DNA of 64,000 nucleotides from Flavobacterium bernardetii (GTDB lineage: Bacteria > Bacteroidota > Bacteroidia > Flavobacteriales > Flavobacteriaceae). Below the pieces are notes generated by a model that saw nothing but the letters and a program-made list of their open reading frames with translations, was not told where the DNA came from and did no database searches. Location: positions 163,218 through 227,217 of the forward strand of contig NZ_JAANOQ010000007.1 in the NCBI RefSeq assembly GCF_011305415.1, written 5' to 3'. This document shows, one piece after another, positions 7,252 to 16,614 of the stretch; the first letter of the stretch is position 1; every line of letters starts with the position of its first letter. Both the position numbers and the translations under genes were made by a program.

Positions 7252-8301
7252 ATGGTAAAACATTCCGAAAATATAATTGTTGGTGTTTCTATTGGAGACA
7301 TGAACGGCATTGGACCAGAAGTAATATTAAAAACGTTTGAAGATACTCGAATGTTAGAAATATGTACGCCTGTTATTTTTGCCAATGCTAAAATTGTTTC
7401 GTTTTTAAAAAAATCGTACAATTTAAACGCATTCATTCAAGGAATTGACAAATTAGACCAAATCGTATTAGGAAAAATAAACGTACTAAATGTATGGCGT
7501 GAAGGCGTTAATTTAGAAAACGGGAAATTGGATGAAGAAATTGGAAAATACGCTATAAAATCTTTTCAAGCAGCAACAACTGCTTTGAAAAACAATCAAA
7601 TTGATGTTTTAGTAACAGCGCCAATCAACAAATATAACATTCAAGCAGAAGATTATAAATTTGCTGGTCATACCGATTATTTAAATGAACAATTAGAAGG
7701 TGATGCTTTGATGTTTATGATTCACGAAGACATTAAAGTGGGTTTAATCACTGATCATGTGCCAATTGCAGAATTATCAAAGCATATCAATTCGAAATTA
7801 ATTGAGAAAAAAATCACAACAATAAATCGTAGTTTAGTTGCTGATTTCAAAATTAATAAACCAAAAATTGCTGTTTTAGGATTGAATCCTCATAGTGGTG
7901 ATAATGGTGTCATTGGAAAAGAAGATGATGAAATTGTAAAACCAAGTTTAGAGAAAATTTTCAAAAGTGGTATTCAAGTTTTTGGTCCGTTTTCGGCAGA
8001 TAGTTTTTTTGGTTCGAACCAATATAAAAATTACGATGCGGTTGTCGCGATGTATCACGATCAAGGATTGATTCCTTTTAAAACCCTTTCATTTGGTGAA
8101 GGAGTGAATTTTACAGCAGGATTAAATAAGGTAAGAACATCACCAGATCATGGAACTGGTTTTGATATTGCTGGAAAAAACATAGCGAATGAAGGTTCGT
8201 TCAGAGAAGCTGTTTATAGTGCGATTGATATCTATAAAAACAGAATCGAATATAATGAGCTAACCAACAATCCATTGAAAAAAGCATCTGGAAAAGTTTA
8301 A
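7252..8301 (+). CDS. pdxA: 4-hydroxythreonine-4-phosphate dehydrogenase
   Basis: A 349-residue cytoplasmic enzyme of the DXP-dependent pyridoxal-phosphate pathway; it oxidises 4-phosphohydroxy-L-threonine with NAD and a divalent metal. The N-terminal VSIGDMNGIGPEV and the metal-binding histidines in AGHTDYL, AMYHDQGLIP and SPDHGTGFDIAG are all present, as is the LNPHSGDNG substrate loop. Length is typical. It has its own promoter and is followed after 84 bases by the promoter and leader of the DUF177-rpmF operon. Confidence 0.94.
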   Translation: MVKHSENIIVGVSIGDMNGIGPEVILKTFEDTRMLEICTPVIFANAKIVSFLKKSYNLNAFIQGIDKLDQIVLGKINVLNVWREGVNLENGKLDEEIGKYAIKSFQAATTALKNNQIDVLVTAPINKYNIQAEDYKFAGHTDYLNEQLEGDALMFMIHEDIKVGLITDHVPIAELSKHINSKLIEKKITTINRSLVADFKINKPKIAVLGLNPHSGDNGVIGKEDDEIVKPSLEKIFKSGIQVFGPFSADSFFGSNQYKNYDAVVAMYHDQGLIPFKTLSFGEGVNFTAGLNKVRTSPDHGTGFDIAGKNIANEGSFREAVYSAIDIYKNRIEYNELTNNPLKKASGKV

Positions 8302-8325
8302 TTTAAAAAAAAGCAAAGAAAATTA

Positions 8326-8353
8326 TTGTAATTCCAATATTTTTGTATCTTTG
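8326..8353 (+). promoter_or_regulatory. Promoter of the DUF177-rpmF operon
   Basis: TTG at 8326-8328, a 17-base spacer and TATCTTTG at 8346-8353: a good match to the Bacteroidota -33/-7 promoter. The transcript would start near 8358, at a small CCCTT / AAGGG stem-loop (8358-8372) ahead of the ATG at 8386. Confidence 0.65.
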
Positions 8354-8385
8354 CACACCCTTATAAAAAGGGGAAAACTGATAGT

Positions 8386-8925
8386 ATGGAAAAATTAAAA
8401 GAATTTTTAATCCCATTTTCAGGATTAAAACTGGGTAAACACCAGTTTGAGTTTCAAGTAAACAATACGTTCTTTACTCATTTTGGATATGATGAATTTA
8501 ACAGTTCTGACATCAAAATGAAAGTTATATTAGAGAAAAAAAGCAATATGCTTGAGTTGAATTTTTCGCATAATGGAACAGTAAATGTACCATGTGATTT
8601 AACCAATGAAGATTTTGATTTACCTATAAAAGGGAAAATGAAGCTGATAGTTAGATTTGGAGAAGAGTTTAATGATGAGAATGATGAATTTATCATCTTA
8701 CCTCATGATGAATTTCAAGTAAATGTTGCCCAGTATATTTATGAAATGATTGTGTTGTCTGTTCCAACAAAAAGAATTCATACCGGCATAAAAGACGGAA
8801 CATTACAAACAGAAGCATTACAAAATTTGGAAAAATTTTCTCCTACTGAAACCAAAACAAAAGAGATTAAAGAAATAGACCCAAGATGGGACGGTTTAAA
8901 GAAACTATTAACGGATAAAAAATAG
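8386..8925 (+). CDS. yceD: DUF177 / YceD-family protein
   Basis: A 179-residue protein of the YceD / DUF177 family (large-subunit rRNA accumulation protein), almost always encoded immediately before L32. In other bacteria members are needed for 23S rRNA accumulation. Here the N-terminal beta-rich part is followed by the typical region LEKKSNMLELNFSHNG...VPCDLTNEDFDLPI, in which only one cysteine is kept, an acidic segment EEFNDENDEFIILP and a C-terminal DPRWDGLKKLL. The stop is six bases before rpmF, so both are translated from one message. Assignment rests on pattern and gene order. Confidence 0.88.
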   Translation: MEKLKEFLIPFSGLKLGKHQFEFQVNNTFFTHFGYDEFNSSDIKMKVILEKKSNMLELNFSHNGTVNVPCDLTNEDFDLPIKGKMKLIVRFGEEFNDENDEFIILPHDEFQVNVAQYIYEMIVLSVPTKRIHTGIKDGTLQTEALQNLEKFSPTETKTKEIKEIDPRWDGLKKLLTDKK

Positions 8926-8931
8926 AGTAAA

Positions 8932-9126
8932 ATGGCACATCCTAAACGTAGACAGTCATCGACTAGAAGAGACAAAAGAAGAACACACTACAAAGCATCT
9001 GCACAACAAATTGCAACTTGCGTAGTAACTGGTGAAGCTCACTTATACCACAGAGCTTACTGGCATGAAGGTAAAATGTATTATAGAGGTCAAGTTGTTA
9101 TCGACAAGACTGAAGCAATGATATAA
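8932..9126 (+). CDS. rpmF: 50S ribosomal protein L32
   Basis: A 64-residue basic ribosomal protein of the large subunit. The N-terminus [20 protein letters not shown] is diagnostic. The zinc-binding cysteine set of many L32 proteins is mostly missing (only one Cys, in [10 protein letters not shown]), so this is the Cys-poor type. It lies in the conserved DUF177-rpmF-fabH order and is followed by a strong terminator, which separates it transcriptionally from fabH. Confidence 0.96.
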   Translation: MAHPKRRQSSTRRDKRRTHYKASAQQIATCVVTGEAHLYHRAYWHEGKMYYRGQVVIDKTEAMI

Positions 9127-9145
9127 TTACATTAAAATAAATGAG

Positions 9146-9173
9146 AAACTCTCACTCACGTGAGAGTTTTTTT
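9146..9173 (+). terminator. Intrinsic terminator after rpmF
   Basis: Arms AAACTCTCAC (9146-9155) and GTGAGAGTTT (9160-9169) with a four-base loop, followed by a T run. Confidence 0.88.
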
Positions 9174-9248
9174 ATTTTAATGAAAATTATATAATACTAT
9201 TTTAAGAAAATTCCGAAATAATTCGTAATTTTCGCCTCTTTACGCACA

Positions 9249-9256
9249 TAAATTTG
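9249..9256 (+). promoter_or_regulatory. -7 box (TAAATTTG) upstream of fabH
   Basis: TAAATTTG matches TAnnTTTG, 107 bases before the fabH ATG. This implies an unusually long leader for this window, which holds a 31-codon open frame (9276-9371). Confidence 0.5.
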
Positions 9257-9275
9257 CAAAGAAAATTATTTATTT

Positions 9276-9371
9276 ATGAAATCGCAACAGACACTGTTTT
9301 TCGAAAGAAAATTCAAATCAAAATGCGATACATATGTTACCAAAAAAAATAACATTAAAACATATGAATAA
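9276..9371 (+). CDS. Possible 31-codon leader ORF overlapping the fabH start
   Basis: An ATG at 9276 opens a 31-codon frame (MKSQQTLFFERKFKSK...) whose stop TAA (9369-9371) overlaps the first codons of fabH in another frame. It begins 19 bases after a -7 box, the same distance as real genes here. The peptide is basic and resembles nothing I know. It could be a translated leader coupling ribosome flow into fabH, or chance in AT-rich DNA. No homology support. Confidence 0.3.
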   Translation: MKSQQTLFFERKFKSKCDTYVTKKNNIKTYE

Positions 9372-10356
9372 AATTACTGCCGCAATTACTGCAATTGGCT
9401 CGTATGTACCAGAATACGTATTATCAAATCAAGTTTTAGAAACTTTAGTTGATACTAATGACGAATGGATAACATCTAGAACCGGAATAAAAGAGAGAAG
9501 GCTTTTAAAAGAAGAAGAAGGCGAAGGAACATCTTTCCTAGCCATAAAAGCTGCTCAAAATCTCTTAGAAAAAGCAAAACTAGACCCGAAAGAAATAGAC
9601 TTGGTAATCATGGCGACTACTACTCCAGATATGCCTGTGGCAGCAACTGGTGTATATGTAGCTACACAAATTGGCGCAACGAATGCTTTTGCATACGACT
9701 TGCAAGCTGCTTGTTCCAGTTTTCTTTTCGGAATGTCAACCGCTGCTGCTTTTATTCAGTCTGGAAAATATAAAAAAGTTTTATTAATTGGAGCGGATAA
9801 AATGTCTTCAATTATTGATTATACCGATAGAGCAACTTGTATTATCTTTGGAGATGGTGCTGGTTGTGCTTTGTTCGAACCTAATTACGAAGGCTTAGGA
9901 TTACAAGATGAAATTCTTAAATCTGACGGAATTGGTAGAGAGTTTTTAAAAATTGACGCAGGTGGTTCTATTTTACCTCCATCTGAAGAAACAGTTAAAA
10001 ACAAACAACATTTTGTATTCCAAGATGGAAAAACGGTTTTCAAACATGCCGTATCTGGAATGGCCGATGTGAGCGAAAAAATTATGGAACGCAATAACTT
10101 GTCTCATGACGATGTAAATTGGTTAATCGCTCATCAAGCAAACAAAAGAATTATTGACGCAACTGCAAACAGAATGAATTTGGACGAATCTAAAGTATTA
10201 GTAAATATTCACAGATACGGAAACACAACTTCAGCAACTTTACCGTTACTTTTAGCAGATTTCGAAGATAAATTTAAAAAAGGAGATAATTTAATTTTTG
10301 CTGCATTTGGTGGTGGATTCACATGGGGATCTATCTATTTAAAATGGGCATATTAA
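9364..10356 (+). CDS. fabH: 3-oxoacyl-ACP synthase III (FabH)
   Basis: A 330-residue cytoplasmic condensing enzyme that starts fatty-acid synthesis by joining an acyl-CoA primer to malonyl-ACP. The thiolase-fold catalytic triad is visible: Cys117 (LQAACSSF), His257 (IAHQANKRI) and Asn287 (RYGNTTSA). The N-terminal AAITAIGSYVPEYVLSN and the dimer-loop region NDEWITSRTGIKER are typical. ATG 9364 is chosen over an in-frame ATG at 9334, because family members start right before the ITAIGSYVP strand. The gene lies between rpmF and accB, a classic arrangement that groups initiation enzymes of lipid synthesis. Confidence 0.94.
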   Translation: MNKITAAITAIGSYVPEYVLSNQVLETLVDTNDEWITSRTGIKERRLLKEEEGEGTSFLAIKAAQNLLEKAKLDPKEIDLVIMATTTPDMPVAATGVYVATQIGATNAFAYDLQAACSSFLFGMSTAAAFIQSGKYKKVLLIGADKMSSIIDYTDRATCIIFGDGAGCALFEPNYEGLGLQDEILKSDGIGREFLKIDAGGSILPPSEETVKNKQHFVFQDGKTVFKHAVSGMADVSEKIMERNNLSHDDVNWLIAHQANKRIIDATANRMNLDESKVLVNIHRYGNTTSATLPLLLADFEDKFKKGDNLIFAAFGGGFTWGSIYLKWAY

Positions 10357-10388
10357 TAATAACAAACTATAACTAAAACAACTTAATT

Positions 10389-10877
10389 ATGGATTTAAAA
10401 GAAATTCAAAACCTAATCAAATTTGTATCTAATTCTGGAGTAGCAGAAGTAAAATTAGAAACTGGTGATGTAAAAATTACAATTAGAACTACTTTAGAAG
10501 GTAATTCTCCTGATATCACTTACGTTCAACAAGCTCCAATGCAACAAGCTATTCAGCAAGCTGCACCAGTTGCACCAGTTGCTGCTGCGCCAGTTGCTGC
10601 AACACCTGCAGACACAACAGCAGAAGACAACTCTAAATATATCACTATTAAGTCACCAATGATTGGTACTTTATACAGAAAACCATCTCCAGACAAACCA
10701 ATGTTTGTAGAAGTAGGAACAACAATCAACAAAGGTGATGTAGTTTGTGTAGTAGAAGCTATGAAATTATTCAACGAAATTGAATCTGAAATTTCAGGTA
10801 AAATTGTAAAAGTTTTAGTTGACGATTCTTCTCCAGTTGAATTTGACCAACCATTATTTTTAGTTGACCCATCATAA
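10389..10877 (+). CDS. accB: Biotin carboxyl carrier protein of acetyl-CoA carboxylase
   Basis: A 162-residue carrier subunit. It carries CO2 on biotin between biotin carboxylase and carboxyltransferase in the first committed step of fatty-acid synthesis. Residues 1-45 form the N-terminal domain (IQNLIKFVSNSGVAEVKLE), then a mobile Ala/Pro/Gln-rich linker (about 48-75, repeated APVA units), then the lipoyl/biotinyl domain with Lys126 in VVEAMKLFNEIE as the biotinylation site. The gene starts 32 bases after fabH and is followed by accC after a repeat-bearing 91-base spacer. Confidence 0.95.
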   Translation: MDLKEIQNLIKFVSNSGVAEVKLETGDVKITIRTTLEGNSPDITYVQQAPMQQAIQQAAPVAPVAAAPVAATPADTTAEDNSKYITIKSPMIGTLYRKPSPDKPMFVEVGTTINKGDVVCVVEAMKLFNEIESEISGKIVKVLVDDSSPVEFDQPLFLVDPS

Positions 10878-10880
10878 TAA

Positions 10881-10911
10881 GTTAGAAGTTAGAAGTTAGA
10901 AGTTAGAAGTT
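10881..10911. repeat. 7-bp tandem repeat (GTTAGAA x4) between accB and accC
   Basis: Four perfect copies of GTTAGAA at 10881-10908 and a partial fifth. They are followed by a second low-complexity stretch (10925-10960) built on repeated TGTCTAATT. The tract separates accB from accC. Confidence 0.85.
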
Positions 10912-10968
10912 TTCTTCCTTCATTAATTGTCTAATTGACACATTGTCTAATTATCTAATTATAAAAAT

Positions 10969-12321
10969 ATGTTTAAAAAAATATTAATTGCCAATAGAGG
11001 TGAAATCGCTCTACGTGTTATTCGTACATGTAAAGAAATGGGAATTAAAACAGTTGCTGTTTATTCTACTGCTGACGCCGAAAGTTTACACGTAAAATTT
11101 GCTGATGAAGCTGTTTGTATTGGACCACCACCAAGTAATTTATCTTACTTGAAAATGTCTAATATTATTGCAGCAGCAGAAATTACTAATGCAGATGCCA
11201 TACACCCAGGTTATGGTTTCTTATCTGAAAATGCAAAATTTTCTAAAATTTGTCAAGAGCATAACATCAAATTTATTGGTGCTTCTCCAGAAATGATTGA
11301 CAGAATGGGAGATAAAGCTTCTGCTAAATCTACCATGATTGAAGCTGGAGTGCCTTGTGTACCAGGTTCTGTTGGGATTTTAGAATCATACGAACAAGCG
11401 GAACAATTAGCTGCTGAATTCGGATACCCAGTAATGCTAAAAGCAACTGCTGGTGGTGGTGGAAAAGGAATGCGTGCAGTTTGGAAACAAGAAGATTTAT
11501 TAAAAGCTTGGGAAAGTGCTCGTCAAGAGTCGGCTGCCGCTTTTGGTAATGATGGTATGTATCTAGAAAAACTTATTGAAGAACCAAGACATATTGAAAT
11601 TCAAATTGTTGGAGATTCATTTGGTAAAGCCTGTCACCTTTCTGAAAGAGATTGTTCAGTTCAAAGACGTCACCAAAAATTAACAGAAGAAACACCTTCT
11701 CCATTCATGACAGATGAATTAAGAGAAAAAATGGGTCTTGCTGCAGTAAAAGCTGCCGAATACATTAAGTATGAAGGTGCTGGAACTGTTGAGTTTTTAG
11801 TGGACAAACATAGAAACTTCTACTTCATGGAAATGAATACTCGTATCCAAGTAGAACACCCAATTACGGAACAAGTAATTGATTACGATTTAATTCGTGA
11901 GCAAATTATGGTAGCAGCAGGAATTCCAATTTCTGGAAAAAACTATTTACCTCAATTACACGCAATAGAATGTCGTATTAATGCTGAAGATCCTTATAAC
12001 GACTTCAGACCTTCACCAGGAAAAATTACAGTTTTACATTCGCCTGGCGGACACGGTGTACGTTTAGACACACACGTTTACGCTGGTTATACAATTCCAC
12101 CTAATTATGACTCAATGATTGCAAAGTTGATTACAACCGCGCAAACAAGACAAGAGGCTATCAATAAAATGAAGCGCGCTTTAGATGAGTTTCATATTGA
12201 AGGAATCAAAACTACCATTCCATTCCACAGACAATTAATGGATCATCCTGATTATGTTGCTGGAAATTACACAACTGCCTTTATGGACACTTGGGTAATG
12301 GATGCTAAAAAAGAAGAATAA
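10969..12321 (+). CDS. accC: Biotin carboxylase subunit of acetyl-CoA carboxylase
   Basis: A 450-residue ATP-grasp enzyme that carboxylates the biotin on AccB with bicarbonate and ATP. It begins with the family signature [19 protein letters not shown], has the glycine-rich ATP loop [11 protein letters not shown], the catalytic region [20 protein letters not shown], the metal-binding [15 protein letters not shown] and the C-terminal domain with ECRINAEDP. Length matches the family. No ORF break. It is the last gene of the lipid-synthesis block and ends at a strong terminator. Confidence 0.96.
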   Translation: MFKKILIANRGEIALRVIRTCKEMGIKTVAVYSTADAESLHVKFADEAVCIGPPPSNLSYLKMSNIIAAAEITNADAIHPGYGFLSENAKFSKICQEHNIKFIGASPEMIDRMGDKASAKSTMIEAGVPCVPGSVGILESYEQAEQLAAEFGYPVMLKATAGGGGKGMRAVWKQEDLLKAWESARQESAAAFGNDGMYLEKLIEEPRHIEIQIVGDSFGKACHLSERDCSVQRRHQKLTEETPSPFMTDELREKMGLAAVKAAEYIKYEGAGTVEFLVDKHRNFYFMEMNTRIQVEHPITEQVIDYDLIREQIMVAAGIPISGKNYLPQLHAIECRINAEDPYNDFRPSPGKITVLHSPGGHGVRLDTHVYAGYTIPPNYDSMIAKLITTAQTRQEAINKMKRALDEFHIEGIKTTIPFHRQLMDHPDYVAGNYTTAFMDTWVMDAKKEE

Positions 12322-12328
12322 TTTTTAT

Positions 12329-12367
12329 AAAAAAAAAGGCTGATAAAATTTATCAGCCTTTTTTTTT
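12329..12367. terminator. Intrinsic terminator after accC
   Basis: AAGGCTGATAAA / TTTATCAGCCTT hairpin bordered by an A run and a T run. It lies between accC and the convergent ACT-like gene and probably works on both strands. Confidence 0.88.
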
Positions 12368-12377
12368 ATAAGTTTTT

Positions 12378-13034
12378 TTATTTTTTTAAGTCTTTTATCA
12401 CACTAAAAGCAATATCAATTTGATTTTCATTTACAATAATAGTAAATTCATTACTAGTTGAAATAACTTCATCAATTGTAATTCCTTCCCAAGCTAACGA
12501 TTGAAAAATATAATAATACACTCCAGGAACCGAAACGTTTTCATGAGGTAACTTTACCGTAATAGAAGACAAATTCTCATTCTTACTTAATAGTTTTTCA
12601 GATTTTAAACATTCTTCAACGATTGAATTTACTTCAGAACTAACTACGATATTAGTTTCGTTTACACCACGAGAAGAAGTGTAGAATAAATTTTTATTTG
12701 TTTTAATTTCAAACATTAATTTAGATTGATTTTCTAATAATGTGTCAGAGATTTCATAAGTGTAATCTGTCAACGAAGAACGGACCGTAATTTCTCCCAG
12801 ATTTTGCAAAACCTTAGCAACTCTATGACTAATTTTAAAATCTAATTCTTCTGATATTCTTTTTAAAGCCATTACCACAGCACCTTGCTTGATATCTTTA
12901 CCTAAATGCATTTCAATTTCAGGCATGATAATTCTTGCTAATGATGTTAAATTTATTATCCCTTCAGATAAAGAACTCAATAAAAAAGGCTTTGTTTTTA
13001 AATATTTTTCAACTACGGATGCAACTGTTTTCAT
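12378..13034 (-). CDS. Putative ACT-domain regulatory protein
   Basis: A 218-residue cytoplasmic protein with no enzymatic domain. The last 60 residues (PGVYYYIFQSLAWEGITIDEVISTSNEFTIIV and a helix) look like the second ACT domain of aspartate kinases, and residues 95-155 could be a further ACT-like fold. The N-terminal 80 residues are helical (LSEGIINLTSLARIIMPEIEMHL, ALKRISEEL) and may form a helical bundle or winged-helix segment. Similar stand-alone proteins in Flavobacteriaceae are often labelled aspartate kinase, but no kinase catalytic region exists here. A regulatory amino-acid-binding role is an inference. A -7 box lies 35 bases upstream. Confidence 0.65.
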   Translation of the reverse strand: MKTVASVVEKYLKTKPFLLSSLSEGIINLTSLARIIMPEIEMHLGKDIKQGAVVMALKRISEELDFKISHRVAKVLQNLGEITVRSSLTDYTYEISDTLLENQSKLMFEIKTNKNLFYTSSRGVNETNIVVSSEVNSIVEECLKSEKLLSKNENLSSITVKLPHENVSVPGVYYYIFQSLAWEGITIDEVISTSNEFTIIVNENQIDIAFSVIKDLKK

Positions 13035-13069
13035 ATTTGTTTGTGTGTTTTGTGTATGTGTTTAGTTTA

Positions 13070-13077
13070 CAAATATA
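13070..13077 (-). promoter_or_regulatory. -7 box (TATATTTG) for the ACT-like protein
   Basis: Reverse-strand TATATTTG matches TAnnTTTG, 35 bases before the ATG at 13034, in the spacer after the yraN-type gene. Confidence 0.5.
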
Positions 13078-13102
13078 TAAAACAAAATGTTATAATTGTA
13101 AC

Positions 13103-13468
13103 TTAATTGTCGAAATAATAGAAAGCCTCTTCCAGATGTTCAATTTTAACATTTCCTTCACCAACATGAATGGCAATAATATCAAATCGAACTTCAACAT
13201 CTAAATCATTTGCTATAACATACTCATTTATAGCTTTTACCAATAATTTTATCTTTTTGGGTTTTACAAAATCTTGAGGCAAACCAAAATCAACACTACT
13301 TCTTGTTTTAACTTCAACAACAGTTAAAATATTTTCTTTTTGAGCAATAATGTCAACTTCTGCTTTTTGAAAAAACCAATTCGTTTCTAAAATTTCATAA
13401 CCTTTTTCTGTTAGAAAATCTACAGCTAATTCTTCTCCTAATTTTCCTAATTCGTTATGATCTGCCAT
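13103..13468 (-). CDS. YraN / UPF0102 family endonuclease-like protein
   Basis: A 121-residue protein of the UPF0102 (YraN) family, which has a restriction-endonuclease-like fold. The diagnostic features are the N-terminal GKLGEELAVDFLTEKGYEIL, the Asp of AEVDIIAQ, and EVKTR, which together give the E-x-D-x(n)-E-x-K catalytic pattern of PD-(D/E)XK nucleases. The biological substrate is unknown; links with DNA processing are suggested for the family. It lies three bases downstream of the S66 peptidase gene and is probably co-transcribed with it. Confidence 0.87.
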   Translation of the reverse strand: MADHNELGKLGEELAVDFLTEKGYEILETNWFFQKAEVDIIAQKENILTVVEVKTRSSVDFGLPQDFVKPKKIKLLVKAINEYVIANDLDVEVRFDIIAIHVGEGNVKIEHLEEAFYYFDN

Positions 13469-13471
13469 TGT

Positions 13472-14425
13472 CTATTCAAAAGTTATTTTGATTTCAGTTT
13501 CATTTACTTCAAAAACAACTTGACTTCCAAGCACTAAAGTTCTATTATCTTTTTGATGACCGGCACAAAATTCAAAAGCTATAGGAATATTCAAATCTTT
13601 AGCAATCTCAGAGATAAGTTGCACTTCATTTTGTCCAAAAGGAATTTCGTTATCATGCATATCACGCATACTTCCCACAATAATTCCTTTCACATTTTTG
13701 AAATAATCATTGCGTTTCATGTTGTACAACATTCTGTCAATATGATATAAATATTCATCTAAATCTTCAATAAACAGAATTTTATCTTTCGTATCAATAG
13801 ATGATTTCGAACCTAATAAACTATAAATAATAGATAAATTTCCTCCAACTAATTCTCCTTTAGCCACACCTTTTTTATCATACGGTTTTGAAGGAATAGT
13901 GTACGAATTTTTAATTCCGAAAAGTGCGTTTTTAAATGTTTCCTTAACTTCTTCCGGAGCTTTAGGAACTGTAAACGGCATAATGGAATGCAAAGTCGCC
14001 ACATTTAAAGTATTAATATGACTATGTAAAACGGTAACATCGCTAAAACCCATCACCCATTTTGGATGTTTTTTAAACTTCGAAAAATCAATCATATCAA
14101 TAATTCGAACCGTTCCATATCCACCACGAGCACACCAAATCGCTTTGATATTATCGTTATCTAATTGTTCCTGAAAATCGGCAGCGCGTTCCGTATCTGT
14201 ACCTCCAAGTTGACAACTATCTAATCCAATTGTTTTACCTAATTTCACTTTCAATCCCCAAGATTCCAGCAAATCAATCGCCGGTTTGGCTTCTTCAGGA
14301 AAAAATTTACGAGCAGTACAAACAATAGCAACGGTGTCGCCTTTTTTTAAATAAGGTGGAATTTTCATTTTGTTTTGTGAATATGAAATTAAAGAAAGAA
14401 AAAATATTATGAAATATCTATTCAT
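13472..14425 (-). CDS. S66-family LD-carboxypeptidase
   Basis: A 317-residue peptidase of family S66, which removes the terminal D-alanine from muropeptide tetrapeptides during peptidoglycan recycling. The nucleophile is Ser128 in MGFSDVT; the Glu of LFIEDLDEY and the His of FCAGHQKDNR complete the triad. The core begins at KKGDTVAIVCTARKF. With the ATG at 14425 there is an N-terminal hydrophobic segment (MNRYFIIFFLSLISYSQ) that looks like a signal peptide, so the enzyme may be periplasmic; a shorter start at 14368 (MKIPPYLKKGD) would make it cytoplasmic. I favour the longer form but cannot decide firmly. Confidence 0.86.
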   Translation of the reverse strand: MNRYFIIFFLSLISYSQNKMKIPPYLKKGDTVAIVCTARKFFPEEAKPAIDLLESWGLKVKLGKTIGLDSCQLGGTDTERAADFQEQLDNDNIKAIWCARGGYGTVRIIDMIDFSKFKKHPKWVMGFSDVTVLHSHINTLNVATLHSIMPFTVPKAPEEVKETFKNALFGIKNSYTIPSKPYDKKGVAKGELVGGNLSIIYSLLGSKSSIDTKDKILFIEDLDEYLYHIDRMLYNMKRNDYFKNVKGIIVGSMRDMHDNEIPFGQNEVQLISEIAKDLNIPIAFEFCAGHQKDNRTLVLGSQVVFEVNETEIKITFE

Positions 14426-14496
14426 GAAATGTTTTAAATGTTGATTTCAAATTTAAACAAATTCAAAATAAATTCGCCTATTAGTGCGTAAAAACT

Positions 14497-14504
14497 TATT
14501 TTTG
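14497..14504 (+). promoter_or_regulatory. -7 box (TATTTTTG) for metG
   Basis: TATTTTTG fits TAnnTTTG and lies 42 bases before the metG ATG at 14547. Confidence 0.5.
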
Positions 14505-14546
14505 CAGTAGATAAAAACTTTGCGCGTTTGCGTTAAAACAAAAAAT

Positions 14547-16604
14547 ATGTTACAAAATCCAAAAAGATATACCATTACAGCGGCATTGCCTTATACAAAC
14601 GGACCAATTCATATTGGTCATTTAGCAGGTGTTTACGTTCCTTCAGATATTTATGCTAGATATTTACGCCTTCAAGGAAAAGATGTCGCCTTTATTTGTG
14701 GAAGTGACGAACATGGTGTTGCGATTTCAATGAAAGCCAAAAAAGAAGGAATTACACCACAAGAAGTGATTGATAAATATGACGGAATTATTAGAAAATC
14801 GTTTATAGATTTCGGAATTTCGTTTGATAATTATTCTAGAACTTCTTCTGAAATTCATCATAAAACCGCTTCAGAATTTTTTAGAAAATTATATGAAAAA
14901 GGTGATTTTATAGAAGAAGTTACAGAACAATTATACGATGCCAAAGCCGATCAGTTTTTAGCAGACCGATTTGTGACAGGAACTTGTCCAAAGTGCGACA
15001 ATCCTGAAGCATATGGCGACCAATGTGAAAAATGTGGTTCAACATTAAACGCAACAGATTTAATCAATCCGAAAAGTACAATAACGGGAGAAACGCCAAT
15101 TTTAAAAGCAACAAAACACTGGTTTTTACCTTTAAACAGATACGAATCTTTCTTGAGAGAATGGATTTTAGAAGGTCATAAAAACGACTGGAAACCAAAT
15201 GTGTACGGACAAGTAAAATCATGGGTTGATGGTGGTTTAGAACCAAGAGCCGTAACTCGTGATTTAGATTGGGGAATTGATGTGCCAGTTGAAGGTGCCG
15301 AAGGAAAAAAATTATACGTTTGGTTTGATGCGCCAATTGGTTACATTTCATCAACAAAAGAATGGGCTGCCAAACAAGGAAAAGACTGGGAACCCTATTG
15401 GAAAGATGCTGATACGAAATTGGTTCACTTTATTGGAAAAGACAATATTGTATTCCATTGTATCATTTTCCCAGCGATGTTAAAAGCAGAAGGAAGCTAT
15501 ATTTTACCAGATAATGTACCAGCCAACGAATTCTTAAATTTAGAAGGAAATAAATTATCAACTTCTAAAAATTGGGCAGTTTGGTTACACGAATATTTAC
15601 AAGATTTCCCAGAAAAACAAGATTCGTTGCGTTATGCTTTAACGGCAAATGCACCGGAAACAAAAGATAATGATTTCACTTGGAAAGATTTTCAAGCAAG
15701 AAACAATAATGAATTAGCAGCTATTTTCGGTAATTTCATAAACAGAGTTGTGGTTTTAACGAATAAATATTACGACGGAATTGTTCCAACGCCAAATGAA
15801 TATTCAGAAGTTGATTTACAAACATTAGCGGAATTAAAAGCGTATCCAGCAGTTATTTCAAGTTCAATTGAAAGATATCGATTCAGAGAAGCCTTAGGCG
15901 AATTAATGAACGTAGCACGTTTAGGTAATAAATATTTAGCGGATGAAGAACCATGGAAAATGGTGAAAGAAAATCCGGAACGTGTCAAAACGCAAATGTA
16001 TGTCGCGCTGCAAATCGCAACAGCATTACAAATTTTATGCGAGCCGTTTTTACCCTTCACTTCTGAAAAATTAGGTAAGATTTTACAAAGTAACGTTTCA
16101 TCATGGAATGACGTTGCAACAAAATCTGATTTATTAGAAGCCAATCATAAAATCGGTCAAGCTGAAATCTTATTCGCACAGATTGAAGATGCAGAAATTC
16201 AAAAACAAATAGACAAATTGGAAGCTACAAAAACCGCCAATCAAATAGAAAACGCAACGGTAACACCACAAAAAGAAACAACCTCTTTTGAAGATTTCGC
16301 GAAAATTGATTTACGAATCGGAACGATTATCGAAGCAGAAAAAATGCCAAAAGCCAACAAATTATTGGTTTTAAAAGTCGATACTGGAATCGATGTAAGA
16401 ACAATCGTTTCTGGAATTGCAGAACATTTCACACCGGAAGAAGTCATTGGAAAAAAAGTAACGGTTTTAGTAAACTTAGCACCAAGAGCTTTACGTGGTG
16501 TAGAAAGTGAAGGCATGCTTTTACTAACGAATACACCAGAAGGAAAATTAGTTTTCGTAAATCCAGATACAGATGGTGTTGGTAATGGTGCAGTAATTGG
16601 ATAA
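14547..16604 (+). CDS. metG: Methionyl-tRNA synthetase
   Basis: A 685-residue class I aminoacyl-tRNA synthetase. The HIGH motif appears as [10 protein letters not shown] near residue 20; a zinc knuckle CPKC...CEKC lies near residues 150-168; the KMSKS equivalent is KLSTSKNW near residue 340. The C-terminal ~110 residues ([20 protein letters not shown]) form the appended EMAP-like tRNA-binding domain that also dimerises the enzyme. ATG 14547 ([19 protein letters not shown]) is the family-typical start; further upstream codons are in the leader. It may be co-transcribed with the HAD gene that follows after 10 bases. Confidence 0.95.
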   Translation: MLQNPKRYTITAALPYTNGPIHIGHLAGVYVPSDIYARYLRLQGKDVAFICGSDEHGVAISMKAKKEGITPQEVIDKYDGIIRKSFIDFGISFDNYSRTSSEIHHKTASEFFRKLYEKGDFIEEVTEQLYDAKADQFLADRFVTGTCPKCDNPEAYGDQCEKCGSTLNATDLINPKSTITGETPILKATKHWFLPLNRYESFLREWILEGHKNDWKPNVYGQVKSWVDGGLEPRAVTRDLDWGIDVPVEGAEGKKLYVWFDAPIGYISSTKEWAAKQGKDWEPYWKDADTKLVHFIGKDNIVFHCIIFPAMLKAEGSYILPDNVPANEFLNLEGNKLSTSKNWAVWLHEYLQDFPEKQDSLRYALTANAPETKDNDFTWKDFQARNNNELAAIFGNFINRVVVLTNKYYDGIVPTPNEYSEVDLQTLAELKAYPAVISSSIERYRFREALGELMNVARLGNKYLADEEPWKMVKENPERVKTQMYVALQIATALQILCEPFLPFTSEKLGKILQSNVSSWNDVATKSDLLEANHKIGQAEILFAQIEDAEIQKQIDKLEATKTANQIENATVTPQKETTSFEDFAKIDLRIGTIIEAEKMPKANKLLVLKVDTGIDVRTIVSGIAEHFTPEEVIGKKVTVLVNLAPRALRGVESEGMLLLTNTPEGKLVFVNPDTDGVGNGAVIG

Positions 16605-16614
16605 AAACAAAATC

